A stretch of DNA of 64,000 nt, taken from NCBI RefSeq assembly GCF_958304185.1, contig NZ_OY284433.1:2108001-2172000 (forward strand), given 5' to 3'. This stretch comes from an uncultured Erythrobacter sp. (lineage in GTDB: Bacteria; Pseudomonadota; Alphaproteobacteria; Sphingomonadales; Sphingomonadaceae). Shown one piece after another: positions 17,624 through 26,345 of this stretch; the stretch's first letter is position 1, and every line of letters starts with the position of its first letter. Both the position numbers and the translations under genes were made by a program. Under the pieces are notes generated by a model that had not been told where the DNA came from, searched no databases, and worked only from the letters and a program-made list of their open reading frames with translations.

Positions 17624-18823
17624 TCAGGCGGCCTTCTTGACCTCGGCCACGATCTTCTGCGCGGCATCGCCAAGGTTGTCGGCGCTGACGATGGCGAGGC
17701 CCGAGTTCTCGAGGATCGCCTTGCCTTCGGCCACATTGGTGCCTTCGAGGCGCACCACGAGCGGAACCTGAAGGTTCACGTCCTTGGCTGCCTGCACGAT
17801 CCCGTTGGCGATCACGTCGCACTTCATGATCCCGCCGAAGATGTTCACCAAGATGCCCTCGACCGCCGGGTCCTTGAGGATGATCTTGAAGGCCGCGGTC
17901 ACCTTCTCGGTGGTGGCGCCGCCGCCCACATCGAGGAAGTTGGCGGGGAAGGCGCCGTTCAGCTTGATGATGTCCATCGTCGCCATGGCGAGGCCCGCGC
18001 CGTTCACCATGCAGCCGATGTTCCCATCAAGCTTGATGTAGGCGAGGTCATATTCGCTGGCTTCGACTTCGGCCGGGTCTTCCTCGGTCTCGTCACGCAG
18101 GGCTTCGATATCGGGGTGGCGGTAGAGGGCGTTGCCGTCAATGCTCATCTTGGCGTCGAGCACCAGCAACTTGCCGTCTTCGCTTTCGACCAGCGGGTTG
18201 ATTTCCAGCATCTCGCAATCGGTGGCGAGGAAGGCGTCATAGAGCTGCTTGGCCAGCTTCTGCGCCTGCTTGTTGAGATCGCCCGTCAGCTTCAGCGCGA
18301 AGGCCACCGCGCGGCCGTGGTGCGGCTGGAAGCCCTGTGCGGGATCGACGCTGAATGTGGTGATCAGTTCGGGCGTATCATGCGCCACGGTTTCGATGTC
18401 CATCCCGCCCTCGGTCGAAACGACGAAGGCGACGCGGCCGGTGGCGCGGTCGACCAGCAGCGAGAGGTAGTATTCCTTGGCGATATCGACGCCGTCGGTG
18501 ATGTAGAGGCGGTTTACCTGCTTGCCCGCATCCCCCGTCTGGATGGTGACCAGCGTGTTGCCGAACATTTCCTTGGCGTGGGCTTCCACTTCCTCAAGGC
18601 TCTTGGCGAGGCGTACGCCGCCCTTGGCATCAGGGCCGAGTTCCTTGAACTTGCCCTTGCCGCGGCCGCCCGCATGGATCTGCGCCTTCACGACATAAAG
18701 CGGCCCGGGCAGCTTCTTGGCAGCTTCCACCGCTTCTTCGACGGTCAGCGCGGCGTGGCCGGCCGGGATGGCAAGCCCGTGCTGGGCGAGCAGTTCCTTG
18801 GCCTGATATTCATGGACGTTCAT
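17624..18823 (-). CDS. sucC: Succinyl-CoA synthetase (ADP-forming) subunit beta
   Basis: TCA-cycle enzyme subunit that couples succinyl-CoA cleavage to nucleotide triphosphate formation. The 399-residue protein starts [17 protein letters not shown], has the ATP-grasp segment [17 protein letters not shown], and carries the C-terminal CoA-ligase region ([19 protein letters not shown]). ATG 18823 is the family start; the open frame back to 18949 encodes a non-conserved leader. No sucD lies next to it; the next gene downstream is etfB, 154 bp away, so the alpha subunit must be encoded elsewhere. Confidence 0.96.
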   Translation of the reverse strand: MNVHEYQAKELLAQHGLAIPAGHAALTVEEAVEAAKKLPGPLYVVKAQIHAGGRGKGKFKELGPDAKGGVRLAKSLEEVEAHAKEMFGNTLVTIQTGDAGKQVNRLYITDGVDIAKEYYLSLLVDRATGRVAFVVSTEGGMDIETVAHDTPELITTFSVDPAQGFQPHHGRAVAFALKLTGDLNKQAQKLAKQLYDAFLATDCEMLEINPLVESEDGKLLVLDAKMSIDGNALYRHPDIEALRDETEEDPAEVEASEYDLAYIKLDGNIGCMVNGAGLAMATMDIIKLNGAFPANFLDVGGGATTEKVTAAFKIILKDPAVEGILVNIFGGIMKCDVIANGIVQAAKDVNLQVPLVVRLEGTNVAEGKAILENSGLAIVSADNLGDAAQKIVAEVKKAA

Positions 18824-18938
18824 GGCGTATCGATCCCTTCGATGCGTATTCTGGGCGTATCCTGACGAGAGGTCGTCTGGCGGGGGCCTAAGCACGGATC
18901 GACCCTCTTGAAAAGTGCTTGCGGCACGGCCAACACGG

Positions 18939-19724
18939 ATGCCTCTCATGATTGACAGGGATCATCTTCTGACCATCGTCCGCGAGGCGGGCCGCATTGC
19001 CCACTCGCGCTGGCCGGGGGCGGGCCATGACCTGCACAGCTGGGACAAGACCCCCGGCAATCCGGTGAGCGAGGCTGACCTTGAAGTCGACCGCTTCCTC
19101 AAGCGCGAGTTGCACCGTTTGCTGCCATCAGCGGCGTGGCTGTCCGAGGAAACCGCCGACGATAAAGCGCGCACGCAAAGCGGGCTCATCTGGTTGGTCG
19201 ATCCGATCGATGGCACGCGCGATTTCGTCGCCGGGCGGCCGGGCTGGGCGGTGTCGGTGGCGCTGGTGAGTTCGGGCCGCCCGCTGATCGGGATGCTGGC
19301 TGCTCCCGCAAGGCGTGAGGAATGGGTGGCGGTCGCAGGGCAAGGCGCGACATTGAACGGCGTCACGATCCGGGCGAGCCAGCGCACCGAATTCTCCGGC
19401 GCGCGGGTGCCGACCCTTAGTCTGCCCAAGGACGACAGCGATCTCGTCATGGTCGATCAGCCCAACTCGATTGCGCTCAGGATCGCGATGGTCGCCGCCG
19501 ATCAGGCCGATCTGGTCGCGACATTGCGCTGGGGCTACGAGTGGGACATCGCCGCCGCCACCCTCATAGCGCGCGAGGCAGGTGCCGAGGTGACGGACGC
19601 TTTCGGCGGCCCACTCGCCTATAACAAACACGATCCGCGCGATTTCGGGGTGCTAGTATGCTCCCCGGCCATTCACGCCGCGGCAGTCGAGCGGTTGGCC
19701 GAGCGGGCCGCGGCGCTGCGGTAA
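18939..19724 (+). CDS. cysQ: Inositol monophosphatase family phosphatase, CysQ-like
   Basis: Mg-dependent phosphatase of the inositol monophosphatase superfamily, 261 residues. Metal-binding motifs are present: SEETAD (motif with the conserved Glu), [13 protein letters not shown] (D-x-D-G-T) and [19 protein letters not shown]. From memory the closest named group in sphingomonads is 3'(2'),5'-bisphosphate nucleotidase CysQ, which recycles PAP from sulfate assimilation; histidinol phosphatase and inositol phosphatase are alternatives. The start could be ATG 18939 or ATG 18948. It is divergent from sucC and is followed by a hairpin at 19733-19756. Confidence 0.85.
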   Translation: MPLMIDRDHLLTIVREAGRIAHSRWPGAGHDLHSWDKTPGNPVSEADLEVDRFLKRELHRLLPSAAWLSEETADDKARTQSGLIWLVDPIDGTRDFVAGRPGWAVSVALVSSGRPLIGMLAAPARREEWVAVAGQGATLNGVTIRASQRTEFSGARVPTLSLPKDDSDLVMVDQPNSIALRIAMVAADQADLVATLRWGYEWDIAAATLIAREAGAEVTDAFGGPLAYNKHDPRDFGVLVCSPAIHAAAVERLAERAAALR

Positions 19725-19732
19725 AACGCAAA

Positions 19733-19756
19733 CGGGCCGCCCAAAGGGACGGCCCG
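19733..19756. terminator. Hairpin between convergent cysQ and OmpA-type gene
   Basis: CGGGCCG (19733-19739) and CGGCCCG (19750-19756) flank a loop that can itself pair (CCC/GGG). It lies nine bases after the cysQ stop and 22 bases before the end of the opposing lipoprotein gene, so it could terminate both. There is no strong T run. Confidence 0.5.
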
Positions 19757-19778
19757 CCGCTATGCCTGTGTTAGACCA

Positions 19779-20474
19779 TCAATTCCCGCGAGCCGCGTTC
19801 ACATCGTCCTGGCTGACCGGGATGATCTTGATTTCGACCCGGCGGTTGAGCGCTTCGTTGATGTTGTCGCCGGTCTTGACGCGCAAATAGTCATACTGCT
19901 CGCCAAAGCCCTGCGTCGCCATCCGCGAACGTGCCACGCCGCGTGCGGCGAGATAATCGGCAACCGCCTGGGCGCGCTGTTCGGACAGACGCTGGTTGGT
20001 GGCCGGCGACCCGGTCGTGTCGGTGAAGCCGTAAACGTCGATCAGGCTATTGGGATACTTGATCAGCGTTTCAGCCACGCTGTTCAGCGTATCGAGGAAG
20101 CCCGGATTGATCGCCGCCGAACCGGTTGCGAAGGTCACGCCATCGGGTAGACGCACGAGAATCGCGTCCTGATTGCCGACTTCTTCCACGTCCACACCGC
20201 TGCCAGCGGTCTGTTCCTTCAGTTCCTTGATCTGGTCGTCATACTGCTTGCCGAGCACTGCGCCGGCCGAGCCGCCGATGCCCGCGCCGATGATGCGGCC
20301 CGTATCGCCGCCGATGGCGCCGCCGAGCAGGTAGCCGAGCGTACCGCCAAGGCCGGTGCCGATGGCCGTGCGCGAGATCTTCTTTTCGCCGGTGTTGGGG
20401 TCAGTGACGCAGGCGCTGGTGCCCAGCAAGGCAAGTGCAGCTGTGCCCGACAGCAGGATACGCGAGATAGTCAT
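19779..20474 (-). CDS. OmpA family lipoprotein with glycine-zipper domain
   Basis: A 231-residue outer-membrane lipoprotein expected to bind peptidoglycan. The signal peptide ends at GTSAC, Cys22. A glycine-zipper region (GTGLGGTLGYLLGGAIGG and onward, about residues 38-75) is followed by an OmpA C-terminal domain (about 115-225) with TFATGSAAI, DVYGFTDTTGSPATNQRLSE and NEALNRRVEIKI. The TD/NxxLSxxRA pattern is the peptidoglycan-contact signature. ATG 20474 has GAGGGAGGAA just upstream; the frame extends to 20867 but that part overlaps the divergent CNNM gene. Confidence 0.92.
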   Translation of the reverse strand: MTISRILLSGTAALALLGTSACVTDPNTGEKKISRTAIGTGLGGTLGYLLGGAIGGDTGRIIGAGIGGSAGAVLGKQYDDQIKELKEQTAGSGVDVEEVGNQDAILVRLPDGVTFATGSAAINPGFLDTLNSVAETLIKYPNSLIDVYGFTDTTGSPATNQRLSEQRAQAVADYLAARGVARSRMATQGFGEQYDYLRVKTGDNINEALNRRVEIKIIPVSQDDVNAARGN

Positions 20475-20583
20475 AAACAATTCCTCCCTCAATTGTGCCG
20501 CCAAACGTGCCATGCAACCGGAACGGCAGCAAGGGTTCAGCCCACTGAGACAATAGAGCCCTTGACCTCTCGCACATTGACCC

Positions 20584-21963
20584 ATGTTGAACAGAATGCC
20601 GCCAAGCGATGATGTTGCAAGGCTGGCAACACCGCCCGATTGTGCTAGCGCAGACGGCGTGACCCCGTTTCCCTGGACCGATCTTGCCACCATCGTGGTG
20701 CTCGTTGTGATCAACGGCGTCTTCGCCATGTCCGAGCTGGCGATTGTCTCAGCCAAGACCAGCACGCTCGAAGCCAAGGCCGAAGCCGGGTCCAAAGCGG
20801 CGCGAACGGCGATTGCGCTGGCCGCCCATCCGGGCAAGTTCCTTTCGACCGTGCAGATCGGCATCACGCTGATCGGGATCGTTGCGGGTGCCTATTCCGG
20901 GGCGAGCCTTGGCGGGCCGGTGGGTGAGCGGATGGAAGCGCTGGGCCTGCCGCCCGAATATGCCGACGAGGCCGGATTTGCCGTCGTGATTGCGCTGACC
21001 ACCTATCTCAGCGTTGTCGTGGGCGAACTGGTGCCCAAGCAGTTGGCGCTGCGCAGCGCGGTGCCGCTGGCCTTGGTGATGGCTTTGCCGATGGCGATGC
21101 TCTCGCGGATCGGCGCGCCGCTGGTGTGGCTGCTCGATTCGAGCTCGGCGGTCATCTTCAACCTGTTCGGCCTGCGCCGCACCGACGAGGCCACCGTCAC
21201 CGCCGAAGAATTGCGGATGATCTTTGCCGAAGCCACCCGCTCAGGCGTGATCGAGGCCGAACAGCGCCAGATCCTCACCGGCGTGGTCCGCCTTGCCGAG
21301 CGTCCGGTGCGCGAGATGATGACGCCGCGCACGGATATCGACTGGATCGAGGCCGATGCCGACGTCGCCGAAATCCGCGAGACGATCGAGGAAAGCTCGC
21401 ACTCGCTGCTGCCGGTCGCCGAAGGCTCGCCCGACACGATCCTCGGCGTGGTGAAGGTGCGCGATGTGCTGGCGGCGATGGTCAGCGGCGAGCAGGTCTC
21501 GATCCGTGCGATGATGCGCAAGGTCGAGGTCGTGCCGGATCAGCTCGACGCAATGGACGCACTGCGCGTGCTGCAATCGGCCGAAGTGGCGATGGCGGTG
21601 GTGCACGACGAATACGGGCATTTCGAAGGGATCGTCACGCCGGTCGACCTGCTCACCGCGATTGTCGGCAATTTCGCCAGCGACAGCGATGATGGCGATC
21701 TGCCCTCGGTGGTGGAGCGCGAGGATGGTTCGCTGCTGGTATCGGGCTCGCTATCGGCGGATGCGCTGGCGGACCGGCTCTTGCTCGAATATGGCGAGGA
21801 CCGCGAGTTTGGCACGGCGGCAGGCTATGCGCTGTCGGTTATGAAGAAGCTGCCGGGCGAGGGTGAGTATTTCACCGATCAGGGTTGGCGCTTCGAAGTG
21901 GTCGACATGGATGGTCGCCGGATCGACAAGCTTTTGGTCAGTCGGGTCACGTCGGAAGATTGA
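20584..21963 (+). CDS. CNNM/CorC (hemolysin C) family membrane protein with CBS domains
   Basis: A 459-residue protein of the HlyC/CorC/CNNM family, implicated in magnesium or cobalt transport. After a hydrophilic start there is a DUF21 membrane domain (about residues 30-200; ATIVVLVVINGVFAMSELAI, VQIGITLIGIVAGAYSGASL, VVVGELVPKQLALR). A CBS pair follows (MTPRTDIDWIEADA to YGHFEGIVTPVDLLTAIVG) and then a C-terminal CorC_HlyC domain. The start may be ATG 20584 or 20596; neither has a clear ribosome-binding site. Confidence 0.9.
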   Translation: MLNRMPPSDDVARLATPPDCASADGVTPFPWTDLATIVVLVVINGVFAMSELAIVSAKTSTLEAKAEAGSKAARTAIALAAHPGKFLSTVQIGITLIGIVAGAYSGASLGGPVGERMEALGLPPEYADEAGFAVVIALTTYLSVVVGELVPKQLALRSAVPLALVMALPMAMLSRIGAPLVWLLDSSSAVIFNLFGLRRTDEATVTAEELRMIFAEATRSGVIEAEQRQILTGVVRLAERPVREMMTPRTDIDWIEADADVAEIRETIEESSHSLLPVAEGSPDTILGVVKVRDVLAAMVSGEQVSIRAMMRKVEVVPDQLDAMDALRVLQSAEVAMAVVHDEYGHFEGIVTPVDLLTAIVGNFASDSDDGDLPSVVEREDGSLLVSGSLSADALADRLLLEYGEDREFGTAAGYALSVMKKLPGEGEYFTDQGWRFEVVDMDGRRIDKLLVSRVTSED

Positions 21964-22310
21964 GACGCATCGGGCAGAGGCCGTGTTTAAGCACCAAGGC
22001 CTTGCTTTTCCAAGAAATTCAGTGCCGCGCAACATTCTTGCGAAGTTGACAATCTTGACAGGGTGTCAAGCGGCTTTCTGTGCTTTTTTCTCAATTATTT
22101 CAGGATTTTAGACCTGAAATACGAAGTTGACACTTCGCAGGTTCTGGCCCCCCCTGTGCCCAATACGATTGTTGAGCGCAGACATGGGCGGGTCTGTGCC
22201 ACGGGGCTGACGATAGGAAAGAGCGGCAACCGTAATAGATCGCCGCAATACTGTAGGAAACCAGCGCGCGCGCCGGTCCTTCGCCCATCACACCCGCGCG
22301 CGGCGCGGCG
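21964..22310. other. Intergenic region with several perfect hairpins, no gene recognised
   Basis: A 347-bp stretch between the CNNM gene and the bamF-like gene. Its first half is AT-rich for this genome and contains three inverted repeats in 84 bp: CTTGACA-GGG-TGTCAAG (22054-22070), TTCAGG-N8-CCTGAA (22099-22118) and CGAAGT-TGAC-ACTTCG (22122-22137). A fourth, GCGCAGAC-N8-GTCTGTGC (22176-22199), lies in a more GC-rich part. Several TTGACA boxes occur (22046, 22055, 22127). No convincing ORF, tRNA or known RNA consensus was recognised. A small RNA gene or a multi-site control region is possible. Confidence 0.4.
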
Positions 22311-22727
22311 TCAGGCGCTCGGGATCACCGTCGTCGCCGCCTGCCCGTCACCTTCGGGTGCGGCGATGATGTCACGGGTCACGCGGCCCTTGGCGACCGT
22401 ATTGGTCTCGGTATCGCCGACCTGACTGCGGATGCTCGGCGCGGCGGCGCCGGCGCGGTCGATCACGCTCGCTTCCACGCGGCTGCGCGGGGCGGGGCCG
22501 CCGAACAGGGCATCGAGCGCCTGTTCGGACGCGGTGCCTTCGGACGGACGCGGAGCACCGGGAGCGGGCGGGGTGAGGGTGAAATCGGGCGGCACCACCA
22601 GCGGTGCCTGACGCTGCACAGCGAATTCGTCGGGCCGCTCGCGGTTGAAAACCCCGCCGCCGCCGCCACAGGCCGCCAGCATCGCCGAAGCGCCGGTCAG
22701 CAGGATCAGGGGTGCAAACTTACGCAT
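22311..22727 (-). CDS. DUF3035 (BamF-type) lipoprotein
   Basis: A 138-residue lipoprotein: the signal peptide ends in AMLAAC (Cys20). A low-complexity glycine stretch and the DUF3035 core RPDEFAVQRQAPLVVPPDF, then TLTPPAPGAPRPSEG, follow. Pfam describes this family as the alphaproteobacterial beta-barrel assembly subunit BamF (from memory). ATG 22727 starts within the last codons of lspA (8-bp overlap), so lspA and this gene are probably translated together; notably LspA is the peptidase that matures such lipoproteins. The C-terminal third is poorly conserved in character and probably disordered. Confidence 0.85.
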   Translation of the reverse strand: MRKFAPLILLTGASAMLAACGGGGGVFNRERPDEFAVQRQAPLVVPPDFTLTPPAPGAPRPSEGTASEQALDALFGGPAPRSRVEASVIDRAGAAAPSIRSQVGDTETNTVAKGRVTRDIIAAPEGDGQAATTVIPSA

Positions 22728-23256
22728 CTTGGGTCTCTCCACGGGGCGCTTCCCCGGTTTCGGTGTCGTCCTTGTCGCGCACCAACAGGCTGCGGGCAAG
22801 GATTATGACGACGCCGATGGTGATGGCGGCGTCGGCAATGTTGAAGATCAGGAACGGGCGGAACGTCCCGATGTGCAGATCGGCATAGTCGATGACATAG
22901 CCCAGTTCATAGCGATCGCGGATATTCCCCAGCGCTCCGCCAAGGATAAGCGACAGGCCGAGAATCTCGCCCAGCTTGCGCTCGCGCATCATCCACACCA
23001 GCACCACCAGCGCGATCACCCCGGTGAGCAGCACCAGCAGCCAGCGGGTTTCCATGTCATTGGCCTGGAACATCCCGAGCGAGATGCCCTTGTTCTCGGT
23101 ATAGGTGAGGTCGAAGAACGGCAGCAGATCGATATGCAGCACCTCACGCAGGCGCAGCGGGCCGATCACGTATCCCTTCACCACCTGATCGATGATGGCG
23201 ACCAGCGCCGCCAGCGCCAGGCCGATCAGCCGGTTGCGGGTGAACAACCCGCTCAT
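22720..23256 (-). CDS. lspA: Lipoprotein signal peptidase (SPase II)
   Basis: Inner-membrane aspartyl protease that removes signal peptides from prolipoproteins. The 178-residue protein has four hydrophobic segments and the family motifs DQVVKGYV, TENKGISLGMF, GGALGNIRDRYELGYVIDY and FNIADAAITIG; the catalytic aspartates lie in GNIRDR and FNIADA. Its ATG overlaps the ileS stop (ATGA at 23253-23256), the conserved ileS-lspA arrangement. The tail after residue 160 is hydrophilic and dispensable-looking. Confidence 0.96.
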   Translation of the reverse strand: MSGLFTRNRLIGLALAALVAIIDQVVKGYVIGPLRLREVLHIDLLPFFDLTYTENKGISLGMFQANDMETRWLLVLLTGVIALVVLVWMMRERKLGEILGLSLILGGALGNIRDRYELGYVIDYADLHIGTFRPFLIFNIADAAITIGVVIILARSLLVRDKDDTETGEAPRGETQDA

Positions 23257-26189
23257 GCGGCCGCGTCCATGTGGCCGACCACATCATCGCAGCGCCCGCA
23301 CAGTGCGCCGTCTTCCGCCACGTCAGGCAGAAGGCGCCAGCAGCGCGAGCATTTATGGTGGGCGGTCTTGGTGACGGTCACGGTGTCGCCCTGCCCGCGC
23401 GTCACTGTCGCGGTGATGAACAGCTCGGCGAGTTGTTCGTCCGAAACGCCTTCGGGCACCGCGCTGTCGGGGACGACCACCTCGGCTTCGAGGCTGGAAC
23501 GAATCGTCTTGTCGCGCCGCAGCGGCTCGATCGCTTCGTTGACCTGATCCCGCAGCGCGCGCAGCATTGCCCAGCGGGCATTGTCGACCACGACGCCCGG
23601 CACGGCCGGCCATTCGAGCAGGTGGACAGAACCGCGCTGGCCGTTGTCGTCAGGCTCGCCATCCTCGGGATAGCGGCTCAGCCACACTTCCTCGGCGGTG
23701 AACACCAACACCGGCGCGGCATAGCGGATCAGCGCGTGGAACAACAGGTCGAGCACGGTGCGATAGGCGTTGCGCGTGACGTTATCCGGCCCGTCGCAGT
23801 AGAGGCTGTCCTTGCGGATATCGAAGTAGAAGGCTGACAGATCCTCGTTGCAGAAATCGACCAGCAACCGCGTGTAGAGGTTGAAGTCGTAAGCTTCCGC
23901 CGCGGCCTTCAGCTTGCCGTCGAGTTCGGCCAACAGTGCGAGGACATAGACTTCCAGCTCCGGCAAGGACCCGCCGTCGCTCATGTCGCCGACAAACCCG
24001 TCGAGCGCGCCGAGCAGGTAGCGGAAGGTGTTGCGCAGCTTGCGGTACTGATCGCCGACGCCCTTGAGGATTTCATCACCGATGCGGTGATCTTCGGTGA
24101 AATCGACGCTCAGCGCCCACAGGCGGATGATGTCGGCGCCATATTCCTCCATCACCTTGATCGGGCTGATGGTGTTGCCTTCGCTCTTGGACATCTTGCG
24201 ACCCTTGGCGTCCATCGTGAAGCCGTGGGTCAGCACTTGGTCGTAAGGCGCGCGGCCGCGCGTGGCGCAGGATTGCAGCAGCGAGGACTGGAACCAGCCG
24301 CGATGCTGGTCTGAGCCTTCGAGGTAGAGGTTGGCGGGCCATTGCAGGTCCGGCCAGCGCCCGCTTTCAAGCACGAAGGCGTGGGTGCAGCCCGAATCGA
24401 ACCAGACGTCGAGAATGTCGGTGACCATCTCGTAGTCGTCAGGATTGTGCGCGGCGCCGAGATATTCCGCCTTGCGCGCTTCCTCCCACGCATCGACGCC
24501 TTCCTCGCGCACAGCGGCGACGATGCGGGCGTTGACTGCGGGGTCTTGCAGGTAGGAGCCATCGGGCCGCACGAACAACGTGATCGGCACGCCCCATGCG
24601 CGCTGGCGGGAGAGCACCCAGTCGGGCCGTCCTTCCACCATCGCGCCGATGCGATTGCGGCCCTTTTCGGGGATGAACTCGACGCGGGCGATTTCGGAGA
24701 GGGCGCGCTCGCGCAGCGTAGAGCCCCTTCCCTCAAGGGAAGGGGTTGGGGATGGGTGTTCGACGGTTGCGGAGGGCGGACCCCCCACCCCCAACCCCTC
24801 CCCCGAGGGGAGGGGAGAATCAAGCACCTTATCCATCGGCACGAACCACTGCGGGGTGCAGCGGAAGATCACCTTGGCCTTGGAGCGCCATGAGTGCGGG
24901 TAGGAGTGCTTGTAGTCAGCCGACGCCGCAAGCAGCGCGCCGGCCTCGCGCAGGTCCGAACAGATCGGGCCATCGGGCGCGTTGAACTTGGGGTTGATGA
25001 CGCTCATGCGGCGCTCGTCGTGAGCGCCCAGCCATTGCCAGTCGTCGCGATAACGCCCGTCGTCCATCACCGCGAAGACGGGGTTGATGCCGTTCGCTTT
25101 GCACAGGTCAAAGTCGTCCTCGCCGTGGTCGGGCGCCATGTGGACGAGGCCGGTGCCAGAATCGGTGGTGACGAAATCGCCGGGGAGCAGCGGGCGCGGG
25201 GTGGCGTAGAACCCGCCGAGGTGGTGCATCGGGTGGCGGGCGAGGGTGCCAGCGAGGTCTGCGCCTTTGAAAGTCCTGATTACCCCGTCACCCGGCTCAG
25301 CTTGCGTCAAAGGCGCTTGGCCGCTCGATGCCACTCTGGACCAGAAATCAAACTGTCGATCAGCCGCAATTACGATGTTCTTTTCATTGGATCGCAGCAA
25401 AACATACTCAACCTCCGGCCCATAGGCCAAAGCCTGATTGACCGGGATCGTCCACGGCGTCGTCGTCCAGATCACCGCGTGGGCGCCGACCAGTTCGGGG
25501 ATCGGCGATTCAACGATCTCGAACGCCACGTCGATCTGGGTCGAGGTGATGTCCTCGTATTCGACCTCCGCCTCGGCCAGCGCGGTCTTTTCGACCGGGG
25601 ACCACATCACCGGCTTGGCCCCGCGATAGACGTTCCCGGCCTCGGCGAACTTCATCAGCTCGGCGACGATGGTAGCTTCGGCCTGGAAATCCATGGTGAG
25701 ATAGGGATGGTCCCAATCGCCCATGATGCCGAGGCGCTTCAGCTGCTCGCGCTGCACATCGACCCATTGCTGCGCATAGGCGCGGCATTCGGCGCGGAAT
25801 TCCTTCGGGGGAACCTCGTCCTTGTTCTTCTTGGCCTTGCGGTAGGCTTCTTCGACCTTCCATTCGATCGGCAGGCCGTGGCAATCCCAGCCCGGAACAT
25901 AAGGCGCATCGCGGCCCAGCAGGTTCTGGGTGCGGCAGACCATGTCTTTGAGGATGTGGTTCAGCGCATGGCCGATATGCATGTCGCCATTTGCGTAGGG
26001 CGGGCCATCGTGGAGGATGAACTTCTCGCGGCCCCGGCGCGCATCGCGCAAGGCGTTGTAGAGCCCGATCTGCTCCCAGCGCGCGGCAATGCCCGGCTCC
26101 TTCTGGGGGAGGCCGGCCTTCATGGGGAAATCGGTCTTCGGCAGGAAGACGGTGTCCCGGTAATCGCGCTTGGTGCTTTCGTCAGACAT
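23253..26189 (-). CDS. ileS: Isoleucyl-tRNA synthetase with an in-frame REP-encoded insertion
   Basis: Class I aminoacyl-tRNA synthetase charging tRNA-Ile, 978 residues. The HIGH motif is HIGH at residues 71-74 (PYANGDMHIGHALNHILKD) and the KMSKS motif is K665-S669 (GRKMSKSEGN). The C-terminal zinc site is CSRCWRL...CGRCDDV. Between FVPMD and LRERALSEIARVEFIPEKG, where homologues have only a short loop, residues about 455-490 are rich in Pro, Gly and Ser. This segment is encoded by a palindromic repeat at 24722-24816. The frame is intact across the element, so the enzyme is presumed functional. It leads into lspA. Confidence 0.96.
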   Translation of the reverse strand: MSDESTKRDYRDTVFLPKTDFPMKAGLPQKEPGIAARWEQIGLYNALRDARRGREKFILHDGPPYANGDMHIGHALNHILKDMVCRTQNLLGRDAPYVPGWDCHGLPIEWKVEEAYRKAKKNKDEVPPKEFRAECRAYAQQWVDVQREQLKRLGIMGDWDHPYLTMDFQAEATIVAELMKFAEAGNVYRGAKPVMWSPVEKTALAEAEVEYEDITSTQIDVAFEIVESPIPELVGAHAVIWTTTPWTIPVNQALAYGPEVEYVLLRSNEKNIVIAADRQFDFWSRVASSGQAPLTQAEPGDGVIRTFKGADLAGTLARHPMHHLGGFYATPRPLLPGDFVTTDSGTGLVHMAPDHGEDDFDLCKANGINPVFAVMDDGRYRDDWQWLGAHDERRMSVINPKFNAPDGPICSDLREAGALLAASADYKHSYPHSWRSKAKVIFRCTPQWFVPMDKVLDSPLPSGEGLGVGGPPSATVEHPSPTPSLEGRGSTLRERALSEIARVEFIPEKGRNRIGAMVEGRPDWVLSRQRAWGVPITLFVRPDGSYLQDPAVNARIVAAVREEGVDAWEEARKAEYLGAAHNPDDYEMVTDILDVWFDSGCTHAFVLESGRWPDLQWPANLYLEGSDQHRGWFQSSLLQSCATRGRAPYDQVLTHGFTMDAKGRKMSKSEGNTISPIKVMEEYGADIIRLWALSVDFTEDHRIGDEILKGVGDQYRKLRNTFRYLLGALDGFVGDMSDGGSLPELEVYVLALLAELDGKLKAAAEAYDFNLYTRLLVDFCNEDLSAFYFDIRKDSLYCDGPDNVTRNAYRTVLDLLFHALIRYAAPVLVFTAEEVWLSRYPEDGEPDDNGQRGSVHLLEWPAVPGVVVDNARWAMLRALRDQVNEAIEPLRRDKTIRSSLEAEVVVPDSAVPEGVSDEQLAELFITATVTRGQGDTVTVTKTAHHKCSRCWRLLPDVAEDGALCGRCDDVVGHMDAAA
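24722..24816. repeat. REP-like palindromic element, copy A, inside ileS
   Basis: A 95-bp GC-rich element with CCCCTTCCCT/AGGGAAGGGG at one end, CTCCCC/GGGGAG at the other, and inner arms GGGGTTGGGG and CCCCAACCCC that can pair across the whole element. It is nearly identical along its length to 32435-32529 (few differences by eye, no indels in the core). It lies in frame in ileS and encodes about 32 residues on the coding strand. Repeats of this type, read as PLPSGEGLGVG, are familiar from sphingomonad genomes. Confidence 0.9.
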
Positions 26190-26254
26190 AGGCTCGCGCC
26201 GTTAGGGCAATTGCGGCTCGCGATAAAGGGTTTGCGCGCACCACGTCCCAAACT

Positions 26255-26345
26255 CGTCATGCTGAACTTGTTTCAGCATCCATTCTTCGGCTTCGAGCGG
26301 CGGTGCTTGTAGCGCAATGGATCCTGAAACAAGTTCAGGATGACG
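26255..26345. repeat. Palindromic intergenic repeat overlapping the end of ribF
   Basis: The left arm at 26255-26281 begins CGTCATGCTGAACTTGTTTC and the right arm at 26319-26345 ends AAACAAGTTCAGGATGACG. They are inverted copies about 27 bases long with a 37-bp spacer. It belongs to a REP family common in alphaproteobacteria. The right arm contains the ribF stop codon (26335-26337) and its last serine codons. Confidence 0.85.

Noticed and set aside
22130-22260. 6S or SRP RNA in the 22 kb intergenic region
   Set aside because: Hairpins are present but I could not match the conserved SRP GGAAG tetraloop region or a long 6S-type closing stem.
22063-22425. 120-codon plus-strand frame across the intergenic hairpin region
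   Set aside because: It overlaps the bamF-like gene antisense, begins in AT-rich hairpin DNA without a ribosome-binding site and shows no coding character.
24722-24816. Frameshift or pseudogene in ileS at the low-complexity insertion
   Set aside because: The frame is open through the element and all downstream motifs (KMSKS, zinc site) are intact.
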